A stretch of DNA of 64,000 nucleotides from positions 186,001 to 250,000 of the forward strand of contig NZ_JAUSWH010000004.1 of the NCBI RefSeq assembly GCF_030815125.1, given 5' to 3'. The position numbers and the translations under genes were made by a program. Origin of the DNA: Allorhizobium paknamense. GTDB lineage: Bacteria; Pseudomonadota; Alphaproteobacteria; Rhizobiales; Rhizobiaceae. The notes under the pieces were generated by a model. That model had not been told where the DNA came from. It worked only from the letters and a program-made list of their open reading frames with translations, and ran no database searches. Positions 28,178 to 37,052 of the stretch are shown piece by piece (position 1 is the first letter of the stretch; every line of letters begins with the position of its first letter).

Positions 28178-28753
28178 ATGCCGCTTTCGACCTTTCTCTT
28201 CGCCGTCCTTGCCCTGCTGCTTGCGCCGGGGCCGACCAACACATTGATGGGTGTCGCCGGCGCGCGTTTCGGGCTTACGCGGGTGCTGCGCCTGCTGCCA
28301 GCGGAAATCAGCGGCTATCTGACGACGATTATCCCGCTTCTGCTGATCGGCCAGCACCTGCCGCAACACTGGCCGGGCTTTGCCGCCACTCTCAAACTGG
28401 CCGCTGCCGTCTGGGTTCTGATCCTCGCCCTGAAACTCTGGCATATGCCGGTAACAGGCGAAGATCACGGCCATATCAGCGCAGGGCGGGTCTATGTCAC
28501 CACCATGCTCAATCCCAAGGCGCTGGTCTTTGCTCTCGTGCTGTTGCCTGCACCGGGCGAGGCAGTCTTTCCCCTTTATTTCGGCCTGTTTATTGTGCTG
28601 GTGGGCGCCGTGGCGGTGATCTGGGGCGTTGCGGGCAGGCTCACCCAAACCGGACAGGGAGGCCCCCGGCGCCTGCAAACCATCCAGCGCCTTGCCGCCC
28701 TCTGGCTTGGCTTTCTCTCCTTCTCCCTGATGGTGGGTGTGATGACCGCCTGA
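28178..28753 (+). CDS. LysE/RhtB-family amino-acid exporter
   Basis: A 191-aa membrane protein with about five to six hydrophobic segments. The N-terminal helix ends with LAPGPTNTLM, matching the LysE-family P-G-P signature, and TTMLNPKALVFALVL around residue 110 matches the second conserved segment. Such proteins export amino acids or derivatives by proton exchange. ATG 28178 gives the normal start; in-frame TTG 28160 and ATG 28166 would add 4-6 residues. The substrate is not predictable. Confidence 0.82.
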   Translation: MPLSTFLFAVLALLLAPGPTNTLMGVAGARFGLTRVLRLLPAEISGYLTTIIPLLLIGQHLPQHWPGFAATLKLAAAVWVLILALKLWHMPVTGEDHGHISAGRVYVTTMLNPKALVFALVLLPAPGEAVFPLYFGLFIVLVGAVAVIWGVAGRLTQTGQGGPRRLQTIQRLAALWLGFLSFSLMVGVMTA

Positions 28754-28888
28754 TGAAGGTCCATGGACCTTGCAAAAAATGATAGCGTAAAGCGACCGGA
28801 TCGAGAGGGCCGCGCAGCGCCGCACTGGTCAAAGGCGCAAGGACTGGCTATAGAGCCCAACGGACCCCGGCAAAACGAGCACGGCCGG

Positions 28889-30727
28889 ATGACATTTCAC
28901 GGCGGCGGCTCGCCGGCAACCGACAGCGAAAGGCCTTTCTTGCGCGAGACTCAAAAGCCCTCCCTGCCCGTGACATCGGAAAGCGTCACCGCCGTGCTGA
29001 AACGGGTGATCGCGGAAAACGGGCGCGACCATCTGCGTGGCTATATCTTCGCCATCGCCTGTCTGGCCACCGTGGCGCTCACCACCGCCTTCAGCGCCTG
29101 GATCATGGAAACGGTGATCAACGAGGCCTTCGCCAACAAGCGGGCCGACCTCGTCTGGATCATCTGCCTGTCGATCTTCATTGCCTTCAGCCTCCGGGGC
29201 CTTGCCAGTTATGGTCAGGCGGTGGCGCTGTCCAAGATCGGCAACAATATCGTCGCGCGCTACCAGAAGCGGCTGTTCAACCATTTGATGACGCTGTCCA
29301 TGGGCTATTTCAACGAAGCCCGCTCGGCCCATCTCGCCGCCCAGATCAGCCAGAACGTCAACGGCATCCGTGACGTGCTGAACCTCACCGTCACCTCCAC
29401 CGCCCGCGACCTGCTGAGCCTGATCGGCCTGATTTTCGTCATGATCTCGAAGGACTGGATCCTGACGCTGATCGTCTTCGTGGTGGCTCCGCCGGTTCTT
29501 TATTCGCTGCGCTACATCTCGCGGCGGCTGCGCAAGGCCACCACCGATTCCGTGCTGCTCAACAGCCGCGTGCTGGGCGCCATGCAGGAAAGCATCCAGG
29601 GCATTGCCGTGGTGAAGGCCTTCACCATGGAAGGCGAACTGGCCCAGAAGGTCGAGCGCATCATCGACAGCGCCGAAAACCGCGCCAACCGGATTGCCCG
29701 CCTTTCCGAACGCACCTCGCCGATCACCGAAAGCTTTGCCGGTCTCGCCATTTCCGCCGTCATTGCCTATGCGGCCTGGCGCTCGATTGCCGGCGGCATG
29801 CTGCCCGGCGCCTTCTTCTCCTTCATCACCGCGCTGCTGATGGCCTATGAGCCTGCCAAGCGGCTGGCCAAGCTGCAGATCCAGATGGAACGCGCCGTCG
29901 TCAATGCGCGGATGATCTATGCGATCCTCGATACCCAGCCGCATCAGCGCGACAAGCCCGGCGCCCATGAATTGCAGGTGCGCGAAGCCCGCATCGAGCT
30001 GAAAAACGTGCATTTTGCCTATGGGACCGGGCCGGAAATCCTCAAAGGGATCGACATCGTTGCCGAAGGCGGCAAGACCACCGCGCTGGTCGGCCCCTCC
30101 GGGGCGGGCAAATCGACGATCATCACCCTCATTCCGCGCTTTTACGATCCGCCGCAGGGCCAGATCCTCATCGACGGGCAGGATATAGCCGATGTCACCA
30201 AGGCATCCCTGCGCAGGCACATCGCCTATGTTTCGCAGCAGCCCTATCTTTTCGAAGGCACGATCCGCGACAATATCCGCTATGGCCGGCCGGAAGCGAC
30301 GGATGCCGAGATCGAGGAGGCCGCAAAGCTTGCCTATGCCCATGACTTCATCATGGCGCAGCCGCAAGGCTATGAGACGCCGGTGGGCGAAAACGGCCTG
30401 ACGCTGTCGGGCGGTCAGCGCCAGCGGCTCTCCATTGCCCGCGCCCTGGTGCGCAATGCGCCGATCCTGCTGCTCGACGAGGCGACGTCGGCGCTCGATA
30501 CCGAATCGGAAGCCGCCGTGCAGAAGGCGCTGGACGAGGCGATGAGCGGGCGTACCGTCGTGGTCATCGCCCACCGTCTCTCCACCGTGGTCAAAGCCGA
30601 CAAGATCGTGGTGATGCAGGAAGGCCGCGTGGTGGAAGAAGGCAGCCATCAGGAGCTTGCGACCCGGCCCGAGGGGCTTTACGCTCGCCTCAACAATTTG
30701 CAGGCGACCGTCCGCAAGGATCAGTAA
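28889..30727 (+). CDS. ABC transporter, fused membrane and ATPase domains (MsbA-like half exporter)
   Basis: Type IV (exporter-fold) half transporter, about 612 aa. After an unstructured N-terminus (about 40 residues), six membrane helices span roughly 50-310, then an ATPase with Walker A GPSGAGKST, Q-loop YVSQQPYLFEGTIRDNIRYG, signature [15 protein letters not shown], Walker B ILLLDEATSALD and H-loop IAHRLSTV. Both catalytic residues are present. It resembles lipid A/drug flippases; the substrate is not evident. The start is uncertain: the frame is open from 28763, and ATG 28889 was chosen because upstream codons lack domain support. It may be co-transcribed with dapB 48 bases downstream. 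Confidence 0.88.
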   Translation: MTFHGGGSPATDSERPFLRETQKPSLPVTSESVTAVLKRVIAENGRDHLRGYIFAIACLATVALTTAFSAWIMETVINEAFANKRADLVWIICLSIFIAFSLRGLASYGQAVALSKIGNNIVARYQKRLFNHLMTLSMGYFNEARSAHLAAQISQNVNGIRDVLNLTVTSTARDLLSLIGLIFVMISKDWILTLIVFVVAPPVLYSLRYISRRLRKATTDSVLLNSRVLGAMQESIQGIAVVKAFTMEGELAQKVERIIDSAENRANRIARLSERTSPITESFAGLAISAVIAYAAWRSIAGGMLPGAFFSFITALLMAYEPAKRLAKLQIQMERAVVNARMIYAILDTQPHQRDKPGAHELQVREARIELKNVHFAYGTGPEILKGIDIVAEGGKTTALVGPSGAGKSTIITLIPRFYDPPQGQILIDGQDIADVTKASLRRHIAYVSQQPYLFEGTIRDNIRYGRPEATDAEIEEAAKLAYAHDFIMAQPQGYETPVGENGLTLSGGQRQRLSIARALVRNAPILLLDEATSALDTESEAAVQKALDEAMSGRTVVVIAHRLSTVVKADKIVVMQEGRVVEEGSHQELATRPEGLYARLNNLQATVRKDQ

Positions 30728-30775
30728 ACCGGGAATCAGACGAGGCGATCCCCGGCAGAATTCGAGGAAAGACGC

Positions 30776-31600
30776 ATGACAGGGCCGATGAAGCTGGTGG
30801 TGGTGGGCGCGGGTGGCCGAATGGGCCAGGCGCTGATCCGCATCATTTCCGAAACGCAAGGAGCGGTGCTGCATGCCGCCGTGGCCCGGCCCGGCTCGCC
30901 CGTCATCGGCAAGGACGCCGGTGAAGTCGCCGGTCTCGGCACGCTTGGCATTCCCGTCACCGGGGATGCGCTGGCCGCCTTCGTCAACGCCGATGGCGTC
31001 ATCGACTTCACCCGTCCGGAAACGTCGGTGGAGTTTGCCGCCCTGGCAGCCCAGGCCCGCATCGTGCATGTGATCGGCACAACCGGCTGTTCGGAAGCGG
31101 ATGAGGCGAAATTCGCCGCCGCCGCCCGCCATGCCCGCATCGTCAAATCCGGCAATATGAGCCTTGGCGTCAATCTGCTGTCGGTGCTGGTCAAGCAGGC
31201 CGCCCGGGCGCTGGAAGCCTCCGGCTGGGACATCGAGGTCGTGGAAATGCACCACAAGCACAAGGTCGATGCCCCCTCCGGCACCGCCCTGCTTCTTGGC
31301 GAGGCCGCGGCGGAAGGTCGGGACATCGCCCTTAAAGACCATTCGGTGCGGGTGCGTGACGGCCATACCGGCCCGCGCGACACCGGCTCCATCGGCTTTG
31401 CCACGCTGCGCGGCGGCTCGGTGATTGGCGAACATTCGGTGCTGTTTGCCGGTGAAGGGGAAGTGGTGACGCTCTCCCACAGCGCCGGGGACCGTACGAT
31501 CTTTGCGCGCGGTGCGGTCAAGGCCGCCCTGTGGGCCTTCGACAAGAAGCCCGGTTTTTATTCCATGCTCGATGTTCTCGGGCTTTCTTCCAGCAATTGA
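30776..31600 (+). CDS. dapB: 4-hydroxy-tetrahydrodipicolinate reductase
   Basis: NAD(P)H-dependent step of the diaminopimelate/lysine pathway. The 274-aa protein has the Rossmann motif [14 protein letters not shown] (about 8-21), [21 protein letters not shown], and the catalytic [16 protein letters not shown] segment. GAGGAAAG lies 5-10 bases before ATG 30776. The gpmA gene follows after 20 bases on the same strand, so the two form an operon, an arrangement found in rhizobia. Confidence 0.96.
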   Translation: MTGPMKLVVVGAGGRMGQALIRIISETQGAVLHAAVARPGSPVIGKDAGEVAGLGTLGIPVTGDALAAFVNADGVIDFTRPETSVEFAALAAQARIVHVIGTTGCSEADEAKFAAAARHARIVKSGNMSLGVNLLSVLVKQAARALEASGWDIEVVEMHHKHKVDAPSGTALLLGEAAAEGRDIALKDHSVRVRDGHTGPRDTGSIGFATLRGGSVIGEHSVLFAGEGEVVTLSHSAGDRTIFARGAVKAALWAFDKKPGFYSMLDVLGLSSSN

Positions 31601-31620
31601 TGTCAAAGAGGAATGACAGG

Positions 31621-32256
31621 ATGAGCGGTACTCTCGTGCTCGTGCGCCATGGCCAGAGCGAATGGAACCTGAAGAATCTCTTCACCGGCTGGCGCGACCC
31701 GGACCTGACCGAGCTTGGCGTGCAGGAAGCCAATGCCGGGGGCAAGGCGCTGAAGGATTACGGCATCACCTTCGATGTCGCCTATACCTCCTCGCTGATC
31801 CGCGCGCAGAAGACCTGCGCCATCGTGCTGGAGAATATCGGCCAGAGCGGGCTGGAAACCATCCGCAACGAAGCGCTCAACGAGCGGGACTATGGCGATC
31901 TCTCCGGCCTCAACAAGGACGATGCCCGCGAAAAATGGGGTGAGGAACAGGTGCATATCTGGCGCCGTTCCTATGACATTCCCCCGCCCGGCGGCGAAAG
32001 CCTGCGCGACACCGGCGCCCGCGTCTGGCCCTATTACCTCACCGAAATCCTGCCCCGCGTGCTACGCGGCGAAAAGGTGCTGGTGGCAGCCCACGGCAAT
32101 TCGCTGCGCTCGCTGGTCATGGTGCTGGACAAGCTTTCCAAGGAAGAGATCCTGAAGCTCAACCTCGCCACCGGCGTGCCCATGGTCTACAAGCTGAACG
32201 CCGATTCCACCGTCGCCTCCAAGGATATCCTCGGCGACATGTCCGGCGCGCATTGA
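31621..32256 (+). CDS. gpmA: 2,3-bisphosphoglycerate-dependent phosphoglycerate mutase
   Basis: Glycolytic interconversion of 3- and 2-phosphoglycerate. The 211-aa protein carries the phosphohistidine motif [10 protein letters not shown] (His10), [36 protein letters not shown] and the second catalytic His in [13 protein letters not shown]. It is the short alphaproteobacterial version, lacking a C-terminal extension of the E. coli enzyme. ATG 31621 is preceded by AAGAGGAATGACAGG; the frame is open upstream into dapB but without support. Confidence 0.95.
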   Translation: MSGTLVLVRHGQSEWNLKNLFTGWRDPDLTELGVQEANAGGKALKDYGITFDVAYTSSLIRAQKTCAIVLENIGQSGLETIRNEALNERDYGDLSGLNKDDAREKWGEEQVHIWRRSYDIPPPGGESLRDTGARVWPYYLTEILPRVLRGEKVLVAAHGNSLRSLVMVLDKLSKEEILKLNLATGVPMVYKLNADSTVASKDILGDMSGAH

Positions 32257-32269
32257 TCCTTGTGAAATA

Positions 32270-32298
32270 CCCGGCGGATGCCAATGCATCCCGCCGGG
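32270..32298. terminator. Bidirectional hairpin between gpmA and the protease gene
   Basis: CCCGGCGGATGC at 32270-32281 pairs with GCATCCCGCCGGG at 32286-32298 with one bulged G. Transcripts from either side end here; there is only a weak T-run on each strand, so termination efficiency is uncertain. Confidence 0.5.
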
Positions 32299-32308
32299 AT
32301 TGTAAAAA

Positions 32309-32842
32309 TCACCGCTGTGACAGCGTCAGCCTGCCATTATCGACGCGGTAGCTGCCGAGTTTCGTCAGAAAACTCATGCCGATCAGCGTATCCGACAGCG
32401 CCTTGTCGCGCAGCACCAGGGCTGGCACGTCGCTGACGCGCAGATTGCCGATCTCGACCCGATCCAGTGTGACCTGTGCTGCTGCGGTTTCGCCATTGGC
32501 GGTATTGACCTTGTAGGCAAAGGTCAGGTTGCTGCCGGAAAATCCCAACCGCCGCGCCGTGCTTTCATTGAGGGTGACATAGGAGGCGCCGGTATCCACC
32601 AGCGCCTCGACCGGCTTGCCATTGAGCCGGAAACTGGCGCCATAATGGCCGCGCGCATCAGGCATCAGCACCGCCTGCCCATAGGGCAAGGCAGAAAGCG
32701 TGGCGGGCGTGGGAGCGGCGGTGGAAACCACGGGAACAGGTGCGGAGGGCACGCCGGTCTCGGAGAGCGCCTCCATCAGTCTCGGCACCTGCGTGGCCGC
32801 AGCCACTGCCACGCTCGCAAAAATCGCCACGCGCATCAGCAT
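32309..32842 (-). CDS. Retropepsin-like aspartic protease (TIGR02281-type), membrane-anchored
   Basis: A 177-aa single-domain aspartic protease of clan AA. An N-terminal hydrophobic anchor or signal (about residues 3-17) is followed by a Pro/Ala-rich linker. The active site DTGAS is at 83-87 (Asp83), with a hydrophobic-hydrophobic-Gly partner segment LIGMSFLTKL near the C-terminus. Such proteins act as dimers in the periplasm; the substrates are unknown. ATG 32842 has AGGAG about 8 bases upstream. The upstream frame to 32920 is simply the translation of the B4 repeat and is not used. Confidence 0.85.
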   Translation of the reverse strand: MLMRVAIFASVAVAAATQVPRLMEALSETGVPSAPVPVVSTAAPTPATLSALPYGQAVLMPDARGHYGASFRLNGKPVEALVDTGASYVTLNESTARRLGFSGSNLTFAYKVNTANGETAAAQVTLDRVEIGNLRVSDVPALVLRDKALSDTLIGMSFLTKLGSYRVDNGRLTLSQR

Positions 32843-32864
32843 AGCCGCTCTCCTACTGCGAACC

Positions 32865-32924
32865 AAAGCATTTCCAGGAAAAGTGCAGTGCGGGTTCCGT
32901 CCGGGAATGCATGAAAACAAAAGC
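32865..32924 (+). repeat. Family B palindromic repeat, copy B4
   Basis: AAGCATTTCCAGGAAAAGTG...GTTCCGTCCGGGAATGCATG with the ACAAAAGC tail. It lies 22 bases upstream of the protease start and directly next to A6. Confidence 0.72.
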
Positions 32925-32926
32925 TT

Positions 32927-33053
32927 ATACGAAGAGTCATTGAAAATGACTCATCGTATTCCTTTTTCGAATATCTCAAGCTTCTGACGCAATTGAGATA
33001 TTCGAAATCTCTTCAAGGCGAGGATGCGTCAGCATCTTCGATGCCTTGGTATT
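32927..33053 (+). repeat. Family A mosaic repeat, copy A6
   Basis: Full-length plus-orientation copy, from ATACGAAGAGTCATTG to ATGCCTTGGTATTA. It adjoins B4, and lies between the divergent-tail protease gene and the upp terminator. Confidence 0.82.
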
Positions 33054-33096
33054 AGAGCAGAGAAGCTTGCATTGCACTTAACCGGAAAGCTCAAAT

Positions 33097-33130
33097 GCAA
33101 ATGCAAAGCCCGGCCGTGAAAGACCGGGCT
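33097..33130 (-). terminator. Terminator of the deoB-add-upp operon
   Basis: On the minus strand AGCCCGG (33130-33124) pairs with CCGGGCT (33113-33107), followed by TTTGCATTTGC. It sits 26 bases after the upp stop codon. Confidence 0.55.
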
Positions 33131-33155
33131 CGACCGAAAGACGGATAGACGGAGT

Positions 33156-33785
33156 TTATTTCGTACCGTACATGCGGTCACCGGCATCGCCGAGGCCGGG
33201 CACGATATAGCCCTTTTCGTTGAGATGGCTGTCCAGCGACGCGGTATAGACCGGCACATCGGGATGGGCCTCCACGAAATTCTTCACCCCTTCCGGAGCG
33301 GCCAGCAGGCAGAGGAAACGGAGATTGCGGGCACCGCGTTCCTTCAGTTTGTCGACGGCGGCAATGGAGGAATTGCCGGTGGCAAGCATCGGATCGACGA
33401 CGATGACCAGCCGCTCATCCAGGCTTTCCGGGGCCTTGAAGTAATATTCCACGGCCTGCAGCGTATCGTGGTCGCGGTAGACGCCGACATGCGAGACACG
33501 GGCGGACGGCACCAGTTCCAGCATGCCTTCCAGCAGGCCGTTTCCGGCCCGCAGGATGGAGGCGAAGACCAGCTTCTTGCCTTCCAGCACCGGCGCCTGC
33601 ATTTCGGTGAGCGGCGTCTCGATGGTTTCCATCGTCAATTCGAGATCGCGCGTCACTTCATAACACAAGAGGGTCGAGATCTCGCGCAGCAACCGGCGGA
33701 AACTGGCCGTCGAAGTTTCCTTCCGGCGCATGATGGTAAGCTTGTGCTGCACGAGCGGATGATCGATGACTGTAACGCCGTCCAT
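33156..33785 (-). CDS. upp: Uracil phosphoribosyltransferase
   Basis: Salvage of uracil with PRPP to UMP. The 209-aa protein has [14 protein letters not shown], the PRPP-binding [12 protein letters not shown] loop, and the C-terminal uracil-binding [21 protein letters not shown] 33785 gives the standard N-terminus ([10 protein letters not shown]) with AGAAGG upstream; the frame is open 10 codons further. It ends the deoB-add-upp operon and uses uracil released by the cdd/deoA pathway of the first cluster. Confidence 0.96.
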   Translation of the reverse strand: MDGVTVIDHPLVQHKLTIMRRKETSTASFRRLLREISTLLCYEVTRDLELTMETIETPLTEMQAPVLEGKKLVFASILRAGNGLLEGMLELVPSARVSHVGVYRDHDTLQAVEYYFKAPESLDERLVIVVDPMLATGNSSIAAVDKLKERGARNLRFLCLLAAPEGVKNFVEAHPDVPVYTASLDSHLNEKGYIVPGLGDAGDRMYGTK

Positions 33786-33875
33786 GGGAAACCTTCTCTT
33801 CTTTTCGTCCTTCAATTGCGTGTCTTCTCATCGAAAGGCCAGGCGGGGCAAGCCAAAAGCCTGCCGTAAACGCGC

Positions 33876-34862
33876 TTATTCCCCAGAAGCCGCCGCATCG
33901 AAGCGGGCAAGCAGGCGGGAGCGGGTCGCCTCGTCGACAAAAGCAGCCTGAAGCGCCGTGCGCGTCATGGCATTGATGGCATCATCATCGAAGCCCATGC
34001 CAGCGACAATCTCGTAATCCCTGGCCAGCGACGTGTGGAAGAAGGGGGGATCGTCGGAATTGATGCAGACCTTGACGCCCGCTTTCACCAGGGCCGGTAG
34101 CGAATGGCTGTCGTAATCGGGAAACACCTTGAGCGCGATATTGGAGGCCGGGCAGACTTCCAGCACCACGCCCTCATCGGCCAGCCGCCGGACGAGATCG
34201 GCATCCTCGATGGCCCGCACCCCATGGCCGATACGGCTGGGCTGAACCAGATCCAGCGCATCGCGCACGCTGAAGGCGCCGCACAATTCCCCGGCGTGAA
34301 TGGTGATGCCATAACCTGCGCCCCTGGCGATAGCGAAGGATTCCGCATAATCGCAGACTCGGTTCATCCGCTCCTCGCCCGCCATGTTGAAACCGGTTAC
34401 TAGTGGATGCTGGAATTTTTCCAGCCAGCGCGCCCGGCGCAACACATTCTCCGGCCCCAGATGCCGTTCACCGATGATCACCATGCGGGATTCGATGCCG
34501 GTCTTTGCCCGGGCGGCCTCCATTCCGGCGGCAAGTCCGTCGATATAGGCCTCCGCCGAGAGCCCCACCGCCTCGCCATGGTCGGGCGATACGAACAGCT
34601 CGGCATAGAGCGTGTTCACGCCTGCCAGTTCCGTCAGATAGGCCTCGGCGAGCGCCGCATAATCTTCCTCGGTGCGAAAGACGGAGGCCACGAAATCATA
34701 GGCCTTGATGAAGCTGGTAAAATCACCCCAGACATAAGCGCCATCCCGCAGGAAGCCTTCGGTGGCAAGCCCATATTTTTCTGCCTGCCGCGCCGTGAGC
34801 GCTGGCGGCGCGGCGCCTTCGATGTGGCAATGCAATTCAGCTTTGAGAAGATGTCCGGTCAC
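33876..34862 (-). CDS. add: Adenosine deaminase
   Basis: Zinc hydrolase of the TIM-barrel amidohydrolase superfamily deaminating adenosine (or possibly adenine) to the inosine form. The 328-aa protein has metal ligands His11 and His13 in [12 protein letters not shown] with the catalytic Glu, a further His in SRIGHGVR and NSDDPPFF with the zinc-binding Asp. Start codon is GTG 34862, overlapping the deoB stop codon (GTGA). Adenine deaminases of the same family differ subtly, so substrate choice is inferred from its place next to deoB and the nucleoside genes. Confidence 0.92.
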   Translation of the reverse strand: MTGHLLKAELHCHIEGAAPPALTARQAEKYGLATEGFLRDGAYVWGDFTSFIKAYDFVASVFRTEEDYAALAEAYLTELAGVNTLYAELFVSPDHGEAVGLSAEAYIDGLAAGMEAARAKTGIESRMVIIGERHLGPENVLRRARWLEKFQHPLVTGFNMAGEERMNRVCDYAESFAIARGAGYGITIHAGELCGAFSVRDALDLVQPSRIGHGVRAIEDADLVRRLADEGVVLEVCPASNIALKVFPDYDSHSLPALVKAGVKVCINSDDPPFFHTSLARDYEIVAGMGFDDDAINAMTRTALQAAFVDEATRSRLLARFDAAASGE

Positions 34863-36079
34863 AGAAAACTCCGTCCATGCGGGCCGGGCGCAAGCCCGAG
34901 ATGAGCCGCCACCGTCTCGCCGATATCGGCATAGGTGCTGCGGATGCCGATATTGCGCGAGCGGATCGATGGGCCGAAGGCCATGATCGGCACGCGCTCG
35001 CGCGTATGGTCCGTGCCGCGCCAGGTGGGGTCGCAGCCATGATCCGCCGTCAGGATCACCATGTCCTCCGGCCCAAGCTTGCGATAGACATCCGGCAGCC
35101 AGAGATCGAACTGCTCCAGCGCCGCCGCATAACCGGGCACATCGCGGCGATGCCCATAGACCATGTCGAAATCGACGAAATTGGTGAAGACCAGATCGCC
35201 ATCCTGCGCCTCTTCCATCGCCCTGAGCGCCGCGGCCATCAGGGCCTCATTGCCGCTGGCCTTGATTTCACGCGGGGTGCCCTGATGAGCGAAGATGTCG
35301 CCGATCTTGCCGACGGCATGCACGGTGCGGCCAGCCGTCACCAGCCGGTCAAGCAGGGTCGGCTCCGGCGGCGGCACGGAATAATCCTTGCGGTTGCCGG
35401 TGCGCTGGAACCGGCCCGGCTTTTCACCGGTAAAGGGCCGGGCGATCACCCGTCCGATGTTCAGCGGATCGAGCAGGTCCCGCAGCAGAGCGCAGAGCGC
35501 ATAGAGACGGTCCAGCCCGAAATGGGTCTCATGCGCCGCCACCTGAAAGACGGAGTCCGACGAGGTGTAGCAGATGGGTTTGCCGCTCCGAATATGGTCC
35601 TCACCGAAGCGCTCGATGATCTCCGTGCCGGATGCATGGCAATTGCCGAGAATGCCCGGCAGATCGGCGCGGGCGCAAAGCTCTTCGACCAGCGCCTCAG
35701 GGAAGGCATCGCCCTCGGTTGGAAAATAGCCCCAGTCGAACCGCACCGGCACGCCGGCAATTTCCCAGTGGCCCGACGGCGTATCCTTGCCGCGCGAGAT
35801 TTCGGAAGCCGCGCCATGCAGGCCAAAGAGGCGTTCCGGCATCTCCATGCCGGCAGGCAGATTGCCGGAGGCCATGCGGGCGATCTCGATCAACCCCAGC
35901 GCCGACATATTGGGCAATTGCAGCGGCCCGGCACGCAGGCCCGCCCGGTCAGCAGCACCCGCCGCACAGAATTCGGCGATATGGCCCAGCGTGTCGGCTC
36001 CCTCATCGCCATAGCTGGCCGCATCCGGCGCACCGCCCACACCAAAGGAATCGAGAACAAACAGAAAAGCGCGCGCCAT
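34859..36079 (-). CDS. deoB: Phosphopentomutase
   Basis: Interconverts (deoxy)ribose 1-phosphate and 5-phosphate, linking the nucleoside phosphorylases to DeoC and the pentose pathway. The 406-aa alkaline phosphatase superfamily enzyme has the metal-binding [12 protein letters not shown] start, [10 protein letters not shown], the catalytic-Thr region [19 protein letters not shown], and the C-terminal [21 protein letters not shown] 36079 is the first gene of the deoB-add-upp operon. A complex run of palindromic repeats (36094-36456) occupies the whole upstream region. Confidence 0.96.
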   Translation of the reverse strand: MARAFLFVLDSFGVGGAPDAASYGDEGADTLGHIAEFCAAGAADRAGLRAGPLQLPNMSALGLIEIARMASGNLPAGMEMPERLFGLHGAASEISRGKDTPSGHWEIAGVPVRFDWGYFPTEGDAFPEALVEELCARADLPGILGNCHASGTEIIERFGEDHIRSGKPICYTSSDSVFQVAAHETHFGLDRLYALCALLRDLLDPLNIGRVIARPFTGEKPGRFQRTGNRKDYSVPPPEPTLLDRLVTAGRTVHAVGKIGDIFAHQGTPREIKASGNEALMAAALRAMEEAQDGDLVFTNFVDFDMVYGHRRDVPGYAAALEQFDLWLPDVYRKLGPEDMVILTADHGCDPTWRGTDHTRERVPIMAFGPSIRSRNIGIRSTYADIGETVAAHLGLAPGPHGRSFL

Positions 36080-36093
36080 TCATTATCCCTATG

Positions 36094-36148
36094 AGAGCAT
36101 TGTCCCGAGAAAAGTGCATAGCGGTTTTCCGTCCGGAAATGCGTACAC
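36094..36148 (+). repeat. Family B palindromic repeat, copy B5
   Basis: AGAGCATTGTCCCGAGAAAAGTGC...CGGTTTTCCGTCCGGAAATGCG. It begins 14 bases upstream of the deoB start codon, so it would be in or near the deoB promoter or leader. Confidence 0.72.
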
Positions 36149-36150
36149 AC

Positions 36151-36210
36151 TCTACTGCATAATTTTATCCTTAAATCGGAATCGATTTAAGGATAAAATT
36201 ATGCAGTAGA
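36151..36210. repeat. Perfect 60-bp palindrome G (28-bp arms)
   Basis: 36151-36178 is exactly complementary to 36183-36210, with only GAAT between. The arms are A/T-rich (TCTACTGCATAATTTTATCC...), unlike the surrounding GC-rich DNA. No mismatch is present. Confidence 0.9.
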
Positions 36211-36219
36211 TTTAAAATG

Positions 36220-36267
36220 TTACAGCGCCCTTTGTGCGTTTGATAAAACGCACAAAGGGCGCTGTAA
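36220..36267. repeat. Family E palindromic repeat, copy E1
   Basis: TTACAGCGCCCTTTGTGCGTTT (22 bp, 36220-36241) pairs perfectly with 36246-36267 around a GATA loop. A second copy with compensated changes is at 51045-51088. Confidence 0.88.
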
Positions 36268-36353
36268 AGGGCGTCCTTCTCAGCCCTCTCTTTGATTGAG
36301 GCTGAATACCCCGACTACGGATATTTGGCAAATTGCAAGCCTGTGCGCCCGAT

Positions 36354-36456
36354 AGAGCGCTTTTCGTTCTGATTGAATCAGATCGGCGCTCTAACGGTTT
36401 ATTTTTGAAGCATAATCTTGTCGATTCTCGTTTCACTCCGGTCGGATTATGCTCTA
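36354..36456. repeat. Family C palindromic repeat (RIME-like)
   Basis: Two hairpins: AGAGCGC (36354) with GCGCTCT (36386), containing CTGATT/AATCAG, and AGCATAATC (36409) with GATTATGCT (36445). It resembles the widespread intergenic mosaic elements of rhizobia; identity to a named family was not checked. It ends 15 bases before the stop of the second TadE-like gene. Confidence 0.7.
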
Positions 36457-36470
36457 ATCCCGGAAAGCTG

Positions 36471-37052
36471 TCAGCAGTCGGAGCAGGCCAGATCCTCGTT
36501 GCGCCGCTGGCGATAATAATAATCGTCGCCCAGCGTGATCGTCGCTGCGGTCGATCCTGCCAGTCCGGGGAGATAGGTGACCAGTTGGTGCGGCACCGTC
36601 ACTTCAGCATGGATGAAGAAGGAATTGGCCACTGCCATTCCAGTGGGCATGGTGACGCTGCTGCCCACGGCGTAAGGCTTGCTGCCATCCTGCGCCCAGG
36701 ACCAGGAGACGGTTGCCTGGGTGTTGCTGTCGATCTTGATCCCGGTGATCTTCATCGTATAGCCGGTGGTCTTGAAGGGCACGAACATTGCCGTCAACAC
36801 ATCCGGCATGGTGGCGAGGAAGCTCTTGGTCACGCTTGTCTGCCGCGCCACGATATCGGCAATGGCTCCGGCGCTGGCGGTTGCCCGTTTCGAGACGCTG
36901 AGCGCCACCGTCAGCTCGAAGGCCGAGAGATAGAGCACCAGAAGGATCGGCACGACGATGGCGAATTCCACCGCGCCCATGCCGCTTCTGTCGCGGAGGA
37001 AACACCGCAGCAGACGCGGCAAAGGTCCGAAACGGAATGGGCGCGCGCTCAC
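36471..37052 (-). CDS. TadE-like pilus pseudopilin
   Basis: A 193-aa TadE/TadG-family minor pilin of the Tad system. After a short basic N-terminus, GMGAVEFAIVVP (Glu29) marks the processing and assembly segment and starts the hydrophobic helix (about 25-48). The rest is periplasmic, with two Cys near the C-terminus (LACSDC). Start is GTG 37052, which overlaps the stop codon of the upstream gene (GTGA). It forms a pair with the preceding TadE-like gene. Confidence 0.86.
   Translation of the reverse strand: MSARPFRFGPLPRLLRCFLRDRSGMGAVEFAIVVPILLVLYLSAFELTVALSVSKRATASAGAIADIVARQTSVTKSFLATMPDVLTAMFVPFKTTGYTMKITGIKIDSNTQATVSWSWAQDGSKPYAVGSSVTMPTGMAVANSFFIHAEVTVPHQLVTYLPGLAGSTAATITLGDDYYYRQRRNEDLACSDC

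Noticed and set aside
28829..31606. A 925-codon open frame on the minus strand opposite the ABC exporter and dapB
   Set aside because: It is a mirror of two clearly real genes in GC-rich DNA. The predicted protein is rich in His, Gly, Asp and Arg with no domain or Shine-Dalgarno, typical of antisense frames.
32843..32920. N-terminal extension of the retropepsin-like gene
   Set aside because: The extra 26 residues are encoded by repeat B4; the AGGAG before ATG 32842 marks the real start.
36212..36436. A 74-codon minus-strand frame
   Set aside because: It is the translation of palindromes E1 and C; similar peptides arise at 51041 from E2.
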